From NCBI GenBank assembly GCA_947454285.1, contig CANGJO010000002.1, positions 1-35,567 of the forward strand: a DNA stretch of 35,567 nt, read 5' to 3'. The position numbers and the translations under genes were made by a program. This document shows, piece after piece, positions 23,814-32,715 of the stretch. Origin of the DNA: Microbacteriaceae bacterium. Its GTDB lineage: Bacteria; Actinomycetota; Actinomycetes; Actinomycetales; Microbacteriaceae. Below the pieces are notes generated by a model. That model was not told the DNA's origin. It worked only from the letters and a program-made list of their open reading frames with translations, and did not search any database. The first letter of the stretch is position 1. Every line of letters starts with the position of its first letter.

Positions 23814-25330
23814 AAACCAATTGCCAGCAGCAGTGCTGCGGCCAAATTAATCAATAAATCGAATACCGGGCCAATCACCATTGCCGGTGTAATCGATTTT
23901 CTTAACGGCAGTTTGTCTAGCATGGCTGCAGGCTCAAAACTTGGCACCTGATCAATAACTGATCCATCTGGTGAGTAGATTGCCGACACACCTACCGTTG
24001 AAACATTAACCACTACCCTGCCCGTCTCGATGGCGCGAAGTCTGGCAAAGGCTGCCTGTTGGTAGGTTTCGTCACTGTGACCAAAATCAGCGTTGTTGGT
24101 TTGCGAAATGATTATTTGTGCGCCATCGCTAACCAGGCCTCGACCAATGTCGTCTACTGCGATTTCAAAACAAATCAGGGCACCAAGCTTGGCATCATTG
24201 ACTTCAAAAATTCCGTCACGCGTACCAAAGGTGTAACCACGACTCACAAGCCCGATTAGGTCTGGCGCCAACTGATACCAGAAGTCACGGTCTGGAACGT
24301 ATTCGGCAAATGGAACCGGGCGCTTTTTGTCGTAGTAGTCGGTTGGTCCGGTGCCCGGCTTCCAAAGAATTGAACTATTAAAAAGTTCGTCTCCGCGCTG
24401 AGTGATGGTGCCAAAGATCAGCGGCACTTTGATTTCATGGTTCACCAAATTCTTGATTGATTGGCTGGCGGTAACGCTGCTAAACGGGCTCAGGTCAGAT
24501 GCGTTCTCTGGCCAAACCACAACATCAAGATCCTGAAAGTTGCTCTTCGCCTGTAGCAGTTTGGTGGCGGCAAGGTGATTTTGCAGAATCGTGCCAGGCG
24601 CCTCATTTGCAAAAAGTCCAGCGTTGGCATTGCCTTGTACTGCACCAATGGTGATTGAACCTGCCTCGGCCGAAGCCGATGGTTGCACAATTGCCGGAAT
24701 TAGCAGAACGATGATCAGTGCCAATGCCGCTGCCATGTCTGGCAACATTCGTTGCGATCGATACTGCAAAATCCAAATCAACGCGATGGCACTTACTAGA
24801 GCAATCACAAAGGTGAGTAAACCTAATCCGCCAAGATAAACCCATTTGGCTAGATACGTATCGGATTGGGTCTGGGCAAGTCTTGACCAAGGGAATCCAC
24901 CATAGGGAATTGAAATAGAGACCCACTCGCGTGCAGTCCAAAGCGTGGCAATCGCACCTGCGACAATCAGGTTTTTGAATTTATTGCTGACGGATATTTT
25001 GGCTTCAAGCCAACGCCAGACAATTGCTATTGCCATCAGGCCGATTGCAAAAATAGCCGCTTCAAGAATAGAAAGCGCCAACCAAGGCACCGGGCCAAGG
25101 TAAAGACTTAGCCATTCGATTTGGCTTAGGTAGAAGGCCAATCCCCCAATGAATCCAATCCCAAGAGCAGGCAGTGCCCTTGAATTCCGAATCGAGGCAA
25201 CGAGAAGCATTACGGATAGAAAAATTAGTGGTGAGATGTTTTCGCGCGGAAAAGCCAAGCTTGAGGTCACGCCGCCAAGCACTGCGGCGGCAATTTTGAA
25301 GAGTGTGCCTTTTAGATTTACACGATTCAT
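23771..25330 (-). CDS. lnt: Apolipoprotein N-acyltransferase
   Basis: A 519-residue membrane enzyme adding the third acyl chain to lipoproteins after LspA cleavage. About six N-terminal transmembrane helices, a periplasmic nitrilase-type domain and a last helix (about 487-508) are visible. The catalytic triad by alignment is E275 (VVWPENASD), K335 (YYDKKRPVPFAEY) and C387 (ALICFE); E343 also fits. There is no fused polyprenol-phosphate mannose synthase domain, unlike mycobacterial Ppm1. It starts three bases after helY and is the last gene of the long operon; its end overlaps rbpA by 43 bases. Confidence 0.94.
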   Translation of the reverse strand: MNRVNLKGTLFKIAAAVLGGVTSSLAFPRENISPLIFLSVMLLVASIRNSRALPALGIGFIGGLAFYLSQIEWLSLYLGPVPWLALSILEAAIFAIGLMAIAIVWRWLEAKISVSNKFKNLIVAGAIATLWTAREWVSISIPYGGFPWSRLAQTQSDTYLAKWVYLGGLGLLTFVIALVSAIALIWILQYRSQRMLPDMAAALALIIVLLIPAIVQPSASAEAGSITIGAVQGNANAGLFANEAPGTILQNHLAATKLLQAKSNFQDLDVVVWPENASDLSPFSSVTASQSIKNLVNHEIKVPLIFGTITQRGDELFNSSILWKPGTGPTDYYDKKRPVPFAEYVPDRDFWYQLAPDLIGLVSRGYTFGTRDGIFEVNDAKLGALICFEIAVDDIGRGLVSDGAQIIISQTNNADFGHSDETYQQAAFARLRAIETGRVVVNVSTVGVSAIYSPDGSVIDQVPSFEPAAMLDKLPLRKSITPAMVIGPVFDLLINLAAALLLAIGFYRSAWPPARRARM

Positions 25331-25333
25331 TGG

Positions 25334-27781
25334 TTATCCGTAGTAGGAGTAGGCAACAATGCCACGTTTAACTTTGTCAACCGCTGCCTTAGCGGTCTCG
25401 GCCAACTCCGGTCCGGCAGTCTGTGCCATTTGGTCCAGCACATCAATGATTTGTTTAGTCCAACGAATGAAGTCGCCGGCAAGTAGATCCGCACTATCCA
25501 GAACCGCGTCAAGTTTTGCGCCGGAGGCCCATCGGTGTATCGGAAGCGACAGGCTTAGATCTAGTGGCGCAGTTTGTCCAAGCTTGTGCGAGTGAGCAAG
25601 GTTTTCAAGATCGTCCCAAATTGCAACCGTGGTCTCCATGATTTCTTGGAAGTTTCCCTTAGGAATGCGTGGTTCCCACTCTTCTTCGCGTCTGGCTTCG
25701 TAAACCAATGCTGCTGCCATCGCGGCCAATCCGGCCGGGTCAAGCTTTGACCAAACGCCTTCACGAATACATTCTGAGATCAGCAGATCGCGTTCGCCAT
25801 AGATTCTGGCCAGGGTCTTGCCTGCTTCAAGAACTTCGTAGTCGCCATCAACTTCGTGAATGTAGTTCAGATCAACCAGCATTCCGCAAATCTTGTCGAA
25901 GGTCTTGGCAACCTGATTGGTGCGTCCTTCAATCTGCGCGATGATGCCATCAAGTTCGCGGCTCAGTTTGAACCAACGCTCTCCCCAGCGGGCGTGAGCT
26001 TCGCGCTCGTTGCAAGAGTGGCACGGGTGTGCACGCATATCGCGCTTTAGTTGGTTGAGCCTCTGTTCCTGCAGGTGCCTGCCTTTTGACTGACGCAAAT
26101 CCTTACCGCGTTCGGCACGCACTCGACCGGCAGAAAGCGCTCGCTCGATATCGGTCATCTCGCGACGCAAAGTTGCGTACTCAACGAAGTCACCCTGGTG
26201 ACACTCCATTGCTTTTTCATAACCATCCAGCGAAACCTGTTTTTCGCGAATTCCCTTGGCAAGTCCAACGACAGAGCGGTCTGCCTGGAACTGTGCGAAG
26301 GATGTTTCCAGAACTTCACGCGCGCGTTCACGACCAAATGCCTCAAGCAAGTTCACCGACATGTTGTAGGTGGGCTTGAACGGACTGATCAGTGGATAGG
26401 TGCGCTTGCTTGCCAGACCCGCAACGCTGTTTGGGTCCATGTTGGCGCTCCACTGAATCACCGAGTGACCTTGAGTGTCAATGCCGCGACGACCGGCACG
26501 ACCGGTTAGCTGGGTGTACTCCCCTGGCGTTAGGTTTACGCGGCCCTCGCCATTGAACTTGTCTAGGCGCTCGAGCACCACGGTTCGCGCCGGCATGTTG
26601 ATGCCAAGTGCCAAGGTTTCCGTGGCGAAGACAACCTTTACCAAACGACGCAAGAAAAGTTCCTCAACAACTTCCTTGAACGCTGGCAACATACCCGCGT
26701 GGTGAGCTGCTACGCCTCTTTCCAAACCAGACAGCCACTCAAAGTAACCAAGAGTAGAAAGGTCTTCGTTGGCAATGTTGTAGCACTTCTCTTCGACAAG
26801 TCGTCGAATCTCTTGCTTTTCTTCGGTTGTGGTCAAACGAATGTTGTGACTCTGGCAAGCCTTAACGGCCGCCTCGCAGCCGGCGCGCGAGAAGATAAAG
26901 AAGATAGCAGGCAGAAGATCTTCATCTTCCAGAATGTCAACGATCTCTGGTTTGGAAATTCGGTGAATCTGTTTCAGCTGCATGCGCTGATTGCCAAAAT
27001 CGCTTCGGCGACCGCGGTTTGGCTTATTGATTGGATTGCGCAGCTTGGTGGCGTGCATCTGCGCCAACTCTGGATTTACTCGCGGGTCCTTAGAGGCTTC
27101 GTCGAATAGTTCAAGAAGTTCGTCGTTGAACAAAACGTGCTGATTGAGCGGTACCGGGCGAATTTCGGAAACGATGATTTCCGTGTCGCCCCGCACTTCA
27201 TCTAACCAAGCACCAAATTCTTCTGCGTTTGAAACCGTTGCGCTTAGCGAGACGATTTTCACATCTTTAGGCAGGTGCAGAATTACTTCTTCCCACACAG
27301 CTCCACGGAAACGGTCGGCAAGGTAATGCACTTCATCCATCACCACGTAGCCCAGGCTGATTAGCGAATTTGAGTTCGCGTAGATCATGTTTCTGAGCAC
27401 CTCTGTGGTCATCACAACAATCTGGGCGTCTGAGTTCTGGTTGGTGTCACCGGTTAGTAGACCAACGCGTTCGGCGCCATAGCGTTTGGTTAGTTCGGCA
27501 AATTTCTGGTTACTAAGCGCCTTGATTGGCGTGGTGTAGAAAACCTTTTGATCTTTTTCAATAGCAAGGTGAATGGCAAATTCACCAACGATTGTTTTAC
27601 CAGCTCCAGTTGGCGCCGCAACTAGGACTCCCTTGCCTTTGGCAAGCGCGCGACAAGATTGCTCTTGAAAAGGATCCATTGGGAACTTGAGCAGCTTGGC
27701 AAAGTTCTCAATTGATGGATCGGGTTTATTGGCCTTTGCCTTGGCGAATCGTTCTGCTGGACTCAGCGACTCATCAGTCAT
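25334..27781 (-). CDS. helY: Ski2/Mtr4-like DEAD/DEAH-box RNA helicase (HelY)
   Basis: An 815-residue superfamily 2 helicase. Walker A is APTGAGKT (56-63), the DEVH box is at 149-152, SLSATV is motif III, and GINMPARTVV and QLTGRAGRRG are late motifs. A central arch-like region with clustered cysteines (HPCHSCNER) and a C-terminal DSHCT-like region follow, as in Mtr4/HelY. A role in RNA turnover or processing is likely. I chose the ATG at 27781, which overlaps the tatC stop by eight bases, over a TTG at 27808. tatC-helY is a conserved actinobacterial order. Confidence 0.93.
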   Translation of the reverse strand: MTDESLSPAERFAKAKANKPDPSIENFAKLLKFPMDPFQEQSCRALAKGKGVLVAAPTGAGKTIVGEFAIHLAIEKDQKVFYTTPIKALSNQKFAELTKRYGAERVGLLTGDTNQNSDAQIVVMTTEVLRNMIYANSNSLISLGYVVMDEVHYLADRFRGAVWEEVILHLPKDVKIVSLSATVSNAEEFGAWLDEVRGDTEIIVSEIRPVPLNQHVLFNDELLELFDEASKDPRVNPELAQMHATKLRNPINKPNRGRRSDFGNQRMQLKQIHRISKPEIVDILEDEDLLPAIFFIFSRAGCEAAVKACQSHNIRLTTTEEKQEIRRLVEEKCYNIANEDLSTLGYFEWLSGLERGVAAHHAGMLPAFKEVVEELFLRRLVKVVFATETLALGINMPARTVVLERLDKFNGEGRVNLTPGEYTQLTGRAGRRGIDTQGHSVIQWSANMDPNSVAGLASKRTYPLISPFKPTYNMSVNLLEAFGRERAREVLETSFAQFQADRSVVGLAKGIREKQVSLDGYEKAMECHQGDFVEYATLRREMTDIERALSAGRVRAERGKDLRQSKGRHLQEQRLNQLKRDMRAHPCHSCNEREAHARWGERWFKLSRELDGIIAQIEGRTNQVAKTFDKICGMLVDLNYIHEVDGDYEVLEAGKTLARIYGERDLLISECIREGVWSKLDPAGLAAMAAALVYEARREEEWEPRIPKGNFQEIMETTVAIWDDLENLAHSHKLGQTAPLDLSLSLPIHRWASGAKLDAVLDSADLLAGDFIRWTKQIIDVLDQMAQTAGPELAETAKAAVDKVKRGIVAYSYYG

Positions 27782-28592
27782 TTTGCTCAACAGCAGACTC
27801 TGGTTCACCTAATGATTCATAGCTCGCAAACTCTTTAGCCAACCTGCGTGCTCTGCGCTTGTCATTGAAATAAGTAATTGCGGCAGCGATGAAATAAAGC
27901 GCAACAAGTGGAATCATCACCAGGAACATAGACATTGGGTCGGCGGTTGGGGTCGCCAGGGCGGCAATCACCGCAATCACGAACACCGCAAGGCGCCACG
28001 ACTTAAGAATGCTGCGAGCGGCAATTAAGTTGGCGAAGTTCAGCATCACGAGCACCACCGGCAACACAAATGCCAAACCAAAGACCAAAAGAATTCTGAT
28101 GGTGAAAAGAATGTATTCATTCGCATTGATAACGTTTGCGGTCCCAGCAGGTGTGAATCCGATCAGCGTTGATACGAAACCCGGAAGCGATACCCAGGCC
28201 AGCCAGCAACCTACAAAGAACAGTGGCAGTGCCGAGAACACGAAGCCTAGGGTGAATTTGCGTTCGCGCTTCTTTAGGCCCGGTGTCACAAAAGCCCAGA
28301 GGTTGTAGAGCCAGATTGGACTAGCCATCAAAACGCCAAGGAAGATAGAGACCTGAAGTTGCAGATCAAAAGCACCGGCAACAGTGCCAATGTTTAGGGT
28401 TGCGTTAATTCCTCGACTATTGGCCAAATCAACAACGGGTTTCTGCAAAATTTGGAATACCGGTTCAAACAGGAACCAGCCGGCAACTGTGCCGGCAAAA
28501 ATGAAAATGGCAGAAACAAAGAGTCTATTTCTTAGTTCTTTTAGGTGCCCACCCAGGCTCATCTTGCCGTCGGGGTTGCGTTTTTTTGCCAT
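27774..28592 (-). CDS. tatC: Sec-independent protein translocase TatC
   Basis: A 272-residue six-helix membrane protein, the receptor for twin-arginine signals. The N-terminus MSLGGHLKELRNRLF is the family signature, and the first periplasmic loop, F94-equivalent region and later helices follow, with a charged C-terminal tail. The ATG at 28592 gives MAKKRNPDGK and is preferred; a TTG at 28613 would add seven residues. Neither has a clear Shine-Dalgarno, so coupling to tatA is likely. There is no tatB in the window, which is normal for many actinobacterial loci. Confidence 0.95.
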   Translation of the reverse strand: MAKKRNPDGKMSLGGHLKELRNRLFVSAIFIFAGTVAGWFLFEPVFQILQKPVVDLANSRGINATLNIGTVAGAFDLQLQVSIFLGVLMASPIWLYNLWAFVTPGLKKRERKFTLGFVFSALPLFFVGCWLAWVSLPGFVSTLIGFTPAGTANVINANEYILFTIRILLVFGLAFVLPVVLVMLNFANLIAARSILKSWRLAVFVIAVIAALATPTADPMSMFLVMIPLVALYFIAAAITYFNDKRRARRLAKEFASYESLGEPESAVEQND

Positions 28593-28617
28593 GAGGAATA
28601 GCTGTGGCAGCAACTAA

Positions 28618-28791
28618 CTAGTTGCTTGAGCTGCCTTCGTCCTTCTTTGGCTTATCTTCTGACTTAATTTCGGTCTTGAAGATGCGCAGTGACTGCGCCA
28701 GGCTCTTGGCAAGTCCTGGAAGCTTTGGTCCACCCCATAGGAGCAAGACGATAACAAGAATGATGATCCATTCCCAACCGTTTAGTCGCAT
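28618..28791 (-). CDS. tatA: Sec-independent protein translocase TatA
   Basis: A 57-residue protein: one N-terminal transmembrane helix (NGWEWIIILVIVLLLWGG), the conserved hinge GPKLPGLAKSLAQSLRIFK of an amphipathic helix, and an acidic/basic tail (EDKPKKDEGSSSN). It forms the protein-conducting assembly with TatC. The ATG at 28791 shares its A with the TGA of the upstream gene (TGATG), and tatC starts about 25 bases after its TAG. It is short but unmistakable. Confidence 0.94.
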   Translation of the reverse strand: MRLNGWEWIIILVIVLLLWGGPKLPGLAKSLAQSLRIFKTEIKSEDKPKKDEGSSSN

Positions 28792-29123
28792 CAGTGGAAC
28801 CTGCTTTCATTTGGGTTAAAACGCTTTAGAGACGATATAAGTCTACGCTGGCGCTGTTGCTGTTTCTTTACCTTGGACTTTTGTAACGCAATAAGTCTGG
28901 CTCTGGCAGCCGTTGGATCGGCCAAGATAGAGTCCTGAGGTCGCTCCAGACTTGGCTTGTTCTGCATTGCGTCGGCAAGAACCTGGGCCTTTTGCGCCAA
29001 TCGTTGCGCTTGGTGCCCGGCTGCGCCGAGCTTATTGAACAGCGACTTCCCGATGAATCCAAATACCACCAAAGCCAACACCGATAGGCCTACCCAAACC
29101 CAGAACCACGTCCAAAAACCCAT
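28791..29123 (-). CDS. Small membrane protein of unknown function in the paf-tat operon
   Basis: I do not recognise a family. The 110-residue product has one N-terminal transmembrane helix (about 3-27, WTWFWVWVGLSVLALVVFGFIG), a predicted helical segment rich in Gln/Ala (LAQKAQVLADAMQ), a middle part with PQDSILADPTAARARLIALQKSKVK, and a very basic Arg/Gln/Lys tail. Inside-out topology would place the basic tail in the cytosol. It starts two bases after pafC and its stop overlaps the tatA start, so it is translated with them. A similar small gene at this spot in other Microbacteriaceae is expected but not checked. Confidence 0.75.
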   Translation of the reverse strand: MGFWTWFWVWVGLSVLALVVFGFIGKSLFNKLGAAGHQAQRLAQKAQVLADAMQNKPSLERPQDSILADPTAARARLIALQKSKVKKQQQRQRRLISSLKRFNPNESRFH

Positions 29124-29125
29124 TG

Positions 29126-30118
29126 CTAGTCCTCGTTTTCAATCTGGTCGGCGGTGTCTTCGCCTAGAGCTGCGAGTGCATAGTTCTTCACAATTGCACG
29201 CGCCTCTGCTGGCGCAATCACCTTGGCTGCACCACCGTAGCGGGAAACCAACTTGCCCAGATTAGGCAGGTGGCCAACCATGATCTCGGCGCGAACAGTG
29301 CTGGAATCCACGGTTACCGGTTCGGAAACCGTTTTGGACTCACTGATCAGGCGGTAGCCCTCTGGCTGCACCTCAACGGTTACCGCGGTATCGGTAGCAG
29401 AAGCCACGTAAAGCGCTTCTTCGAAATCTTCAATCTTTTTAGCTTCGGCGCTTAGCGGTTCATCCAAGACTTGAATGGCGCGCATGCGGTCCAACTTGAA
29501 GTTTCTTACCTCTTTATGTAGCGGACAGTAACCCCGCAAGTACCAACCGTCGGCACGAGGATCAAGTCGCAATGGTTCAATGCTTCGAACTGATCGCTCA
29601 CCCTTTTGGTTGATGTATTCGCAACTAATTTGGTTGCCTGAAATCATGGCTCTACGAATTACCTCTGCCCCGGCCTCGGCACTGCCTGGTCGTGACTCAA
29701 TCAATGGGTTGATTCCGCGACTTCCACCTGCAGCCAGCAGCTCTTGCAACTTTTGCAGATCGGCATCGTCACTGAAGCCAGGAATCGTGGCTAAGTAATT
29801 CAAGCCAGCAGCAATTGCTGAGGCCTGACGCGTTGAAAGTCTAGGCACGTCGTCAATCACCTGATTAGAGATCAGAGACAAGACGCCTTCGTCTTCAAGT
29901 GCCTCAATATCGATAAAGAAGAACCACTCTTCGAATTCGTTTACGGTGGCTCGAGCCTCGTTGATCGAGGTGACTGCTTTGCGGATGTACTTAGCATCAA
30001 GTCCAAAATGCTCTGCCGCCTCATCAACTGAGACCGAACCGCGATTCTGTAAGTAGGCCACCAGGGCAAGCATGAAGTTGTAGCGATCTTCGCCGTTAAA
30101 GGAATTGAGTTTAGGCAT
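29126..30118 (-). CDS. pafC: WYL-domain regulator, PafC
   Basis: A 330-residue protein: an N-terminal winged-helix region (DRYNFMLALVAYLQNRGSVSVDEAAEHFGL), then a WYL domain with DGWYLRGYC and the following EVRNFKLDRM, and a C-terminal WCX-type extension (TVTVEVQPEGYRL to the end). In mycobacteria PafB and PafC form a heterodimer that activates the RecA/LexA-independent DNA-damage response; WYL binds nucleic acid. Its start overlaps the pafB stop by eight bases, which suits equal synthesis. The symbol is assigned from order and domain content. Confidence 0.88.
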   Translation of the reverse strand: MPKLNSFNGEDRYNFMLALVAYLQNRGSVSVDEAAEHFGLDAKYIRKAVTSINEARATVNEFEEWFFFIDIEALEDEGVLSLISNQVIDDVPRLSTRQASAIAAGLNYLATIPGFSDDADLQKLQELLAAGGSRGINPLIESRPGSAEAGAEVIRRAMISGNQISCEYINQKGERSVRSIEPLRLDPRADGWYLRGYCPLHKEVRNFKLDRMRAIQVLDEPLSAEAKKIEDFEEALYVASATDTAVTVEVQPEGYRLISESKTVSEPVTVDSSTVRAEIMVGHLPNLGKLVSRYGGAAKVIAPAEARAIVKNYALAALGEDTADQIENED

Positions 30119-31121
30119 GAGCGGATGCCACCTTCTCGAAACCGCTGCGAATCAGGTCGTTAAGTTCACGAGGTCGGACAACCTTGATGTCCAAAGCAAA
30201 GTCACGAAGTTCCTCGGCAAGCAACACTAGGTCCATGTAATTGAAGGTGACGGTATCGCTTTTGGTGCCAGCCCCGTCATCGAGGTGAAAGTGGAACCAG
30301 GCTTGAGAATCTTGCTTAACTTTTAGTTCACAGACTTGATTAGCGATGTGCTCTTGAAGCTGGGTTACGGCCTGACCAAGTTTTTCATCAGATGGTTTAG
30401 TAAACCGTGATTCAACCTCATTCACCTTCACAGTCTGAACTTTGGAAACAATCCTGCGAAGCAAGAAGTTGCGCACTTCCCCTTGCTCTAGATCAAAGCT
30501 TTGTAGAAGCCATTGTCCATCAACATTGTGTAGTGACCACGGTTGAACGTGGCGCTTTGAAACCTCACCATTTGGCTTGCGATAGTTGAAAGTAACTTCA
30601 ACGCAATCTTGGATTGCCTCATTCAAAGGAATGAATGCAGGTTCACGGGTTTCAATGCGCGGAGCGAATCCAATCAAATCACTTGCTGCTGGTTCAACAC
30701 CAAGCGCCTTTAGTCGCACCAGGGCCTGGTTTGCATCGGCCTCAAGGGAAGCCTGAGACCAAACCTGTGCCGCGAGTTCCAACAACTGAAGTTGCTTTGC
30801 AGTTAGCTCAGTGTGTTGCGGCCAAACGAAAGTATCTTCGGCAATGACATAGACAATGTCATCCGAGTCTGCGTTGGCGTTTGGTGTGAATACCTGGATG
30901 CCGGTATTTTTCAGATCAACTTTGTCGCGTTCGAACATGCGGTTGAGTGATTCTTCACTGGTGCCGCCGCGAATTGCTTCAATGTAGGCCGGAATAGATT
31001 TGAAAAGTTCGGCCTTGGATAATCCGCGTTCCGAGAAAAGCAGGGCGCAGGTCAGCTGTAACAGTCGTTCCGATTTATCGGACTTTGAAGGCTGCCACGC
31101 CTCAGCTGACTTTGCGCTCAT
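30111..31121 (-). CDS. pafB: WYL-domain regulator, PafB
   Basis: A 336-residue partner of PafC: N-terminal winged-helix-like part (SERLLQLTCALLFSERGLSKAELFKSI), a WYL domain in which the name-giving triplet reads WLL (DGQWLLQSFDLEQGEVRNFLLRRI), and a C-terminal extension ending in LIRSGFEKV. Together they would control DNA-repair genes. It begins 20 bases or so after the FKBP stop. Unlike in mycobacteria and Streptomyces, pafA and the proteasome genes do not lie upstream. Confidence 0.87.
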   Translation of the reverse strand: MSAKSAEAWQPSKSDKSERLLQLTCALLFSERGLSKAELFKSIPAYIEAIRGGTSEESLNRMFERDKVDLKNTGIQVFTPNANADSDDIVYVIAEDTFVWPQHTELTAKQLQLLELAAQVWSQASLEADANQALVRLKALGVEPAASDLIGFAPRIETREPAFIPLNEAIQDCVEVTFNYRKPNGEVSKRHVQPWSLHNVDGQWLLQSFDLEQGEVRNFLLRRIVSKVQTVKVNEVESRFTKPSDEKLGQAVTQLQEHIANQVCELKVKQDSQAWFHFHLDDGAGTKSDTVTFNYMDLVLLAEELRDFALDIKVVRPRELNDLIRSGFEKVASAHA

Positions 31122-31141
31122 GTCTCCCCCGAGGTTGATCG

Positions 31142-31690
31142 CTATTGAGCCGGGTTAGCGGCTGCCAAGATATCAACCACGAAGATCAAGGTTGAGTTTG
31201 GCGGAATAGTTCCGGCGCCCTGTTCGCCATAGCCGTCTGCTGGAGGAAGAATTGCGATGACCTGAGAACCCACGGTCTGTCCGGCGATTGCCTTGGTAAA
31301 GCCCGGTACAACCTGCTCAAGTGAGAACTGCGCTGGCTGTCCGCTGGTCCAGGATGAGTCAAAAGGTGTGCCGTCCCACAACCAACCTGAGTAGTGAACG
31401 GTCACGACATCGGTAGAGCCAACAACTGCTCCGGCACCCTTGATCAAAGTAGAAACACCAAACTCCTTTGGCGCTTCGCCTTTCACTGCGGTGATTGAAG
31501 GTGCGCCATTAGAGTCAAGCGTCACTGCTGGGTATCCAGCCTTTGCTGTCTGTGCTTCTCCGGTTGCTCTAGTCATGGTTGAAAGCGTATCGGGTGCAGC
31601 TAGCTTCTGGTCTGCTGCTGGCTGCGATGCGCAGGCTGCAAGTGAGAATGCCAACGCGGCCGCGGTGATGATGGTGATTGCTTTACGCAC
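31142..31690 (-). CDS. FKBP-type peptidyl-prolyl isomerase, predicted lipoprotein
   Basis: The mature part has one FKBP domain: DVVTVHYSGWLWDGTPFDSSW, VVPGFTKAIAGQTVGSQVIAILPPADGYG and the closing NSTLIFVVDIL, all matching the active-site fold. It catalyses cis-trans proline isomerisation outside the membrane. I prefer the GTG at 31690: AAAGGA lies six bases before it and the protein then opens as a classic lipoprotein signal with C20 in SLAAC. An in-frame ATG at 31717 sharing bases with the trmI stop (TAATG) would give 191 residues. FKBP genes also sit beside pafA/pafB in Streptomyces. Confidence 0.88.
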   Translation of the reverse strand: MRKAITIITAAALAFSLAACASQPAADQKLAAPDTLSTMTRATGEAQTAKAGYPAVTLDSNGAPSITAVKGEAPKEFGVSTLIKGAGAVVGSTDVVTVHYSGWLWDGTPFDSSWTSGQPAQFSLEQVVPGFTKAIAGQTVGSQVIAILPPADGYGEQGAGTIPPNSTLIFVVDILAAANPAQ

Positions 31691-31716
31691 AGGTAGTCCT
31701 TTGTTTGATTGCTTCA

Positions 31717-32709
31717 TTATTCTTGTTCAATTCTTGCTTCAGCAGCTGCTTCTGCGCTGCGAATGGTCTTGCGAAGTTTCTTGTCAGATACTTTGCGCTC
31801 TCCCATGTGTTCCGGGTTCCACGCCGACAAATCCTCGTCGCTAAATTCCGGCTTGTTCTTTGTCTTAAAGTTCGGAGCTTCCGAACCAGGCGCCATGCGT
31901 CGAGCAGTTATTAGAAATCCGGTGTGACCAATCATGCGATGCTCTGGTCTAACTGCTAGGCCCTGTAGGTGCCAACCACGAGTCATAGATTCAAACGCTT
32001 CTGGTTCGTTGAAGTGCCCGCTTGCCTTCAGTGCCTCGGCGAATCTAGACAACTGTGTCACGGTAGCCACATAGCCAACGATCAAACCACCTGGAACAAG
32101 TGCAATTGCGCATTCTTCAACGCATTCCCAAGGCGCTAGCATGTCTAGAACAATTCGGTCAACTGTGCCAGGTTGCTTCTTAATCGGAAGCTGTTCCTGC
32201 AAGTCACCGATATGAATGTTCCAACTATCAGGAACGATGCCTAGGTTGGTTGCCACATTGGCTTTGGCGATATCGGCAAATTCTTCGCGTCGTTCAAATG
32301 AATCAAGCGTGCCATGATCACCGATTGCGCGAAGCAAGTACATGCTTAGTCCACCGGAACCCACACCAGCTTCAACTACGCGAGCACCAGGAAAAATGTC
32401 ACCCATCACAACAATTTGTGCAGAATCTTTTGGATAGATGATCGCCGCACCGCGTGGCATCGACAAAACAAAGTCACTAAGCAACGGGCGGAAGGCAAGG
32501 TATTCGATTCCGGTTTGGTTCAAAATCACCGAACCCTCTGGCTTGCCGATGATGTCATCGTGCAGCAGATCGCCGCGGTGCGTGCCAAACTTGTCGCCAG
32601 CGCGCAAGGTGATGGTGTTTAGTCTTCCCTTTGGCCCGGTCAGCTGAACGCGATCGCCTTCGCGGAACGGCCCGGTGGGCAGCTTGGCCTTTGAAATTGG
32701 CTGGTTCAT
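31717..32709 (-). CDS. trmI: tRNA (adenine-58-N1)-methyltransferase TrmI
   Basis: A 330-residue SAM-dependent enzyme making m1A58 in the tRNA T-loop. The N-terminal beta-barrel part has RAGDKFGTHRGDLLHDDIIG, the SAM loop is VVEAGVGSGGLS (111-122), and the catalytic region has DRIVLDMLAPWE. A Lys/Arg/Glu-rich C-terminal tail extends beyond the core. trmI beside arc and the proteasome is the usual actinobacterial layout; here its neighbour is the FKBP gene. It starts six bases after the HAD gene stop. Confidence 0.94.
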   Translation of the reverse strand: MNQPISKAKLPTGPFREGDRVQLTGPKGRLNTITLRAGDKFGTHRGDLLHDDIIGKPEGSVILNQTGIEYLAFRPLLSDFVLSMPRGAAIIYPKDSAQIVVMGDIFPGARVVEAGVGSGGLSMYLLRAIGDHGTLDSFERREEFADIAKANVATNLGIVPDSWNIHIGDLQEQLPIKKQPGTVDRIVLDMLAPWECVEECAIALVPGGLIVGYVATVTQLSRFAEALKASGHFNEPEAFESMTRGWHLQGLAVRPEHRMIGHTGFLITARRMAPGSEAPNFKTKNKPEFSDEDLSAWNPEHMGERKVSDKKLRKTIRSAEAAAEARIEQE

Positions 32710-32715
32710 TCGTTC

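Noticed and set aside
24603..24941. Long frames antisense to lnt, helY and the qcr genes (for example 24603-24941 as an alternative frame of lnt, and 26699-27109 antisense to helY)
   Set aside because: They lie wholly inside strongly supported genes, have no recognisable domains or ribosome-binding sites, and follow the codon shadow of the real frame.
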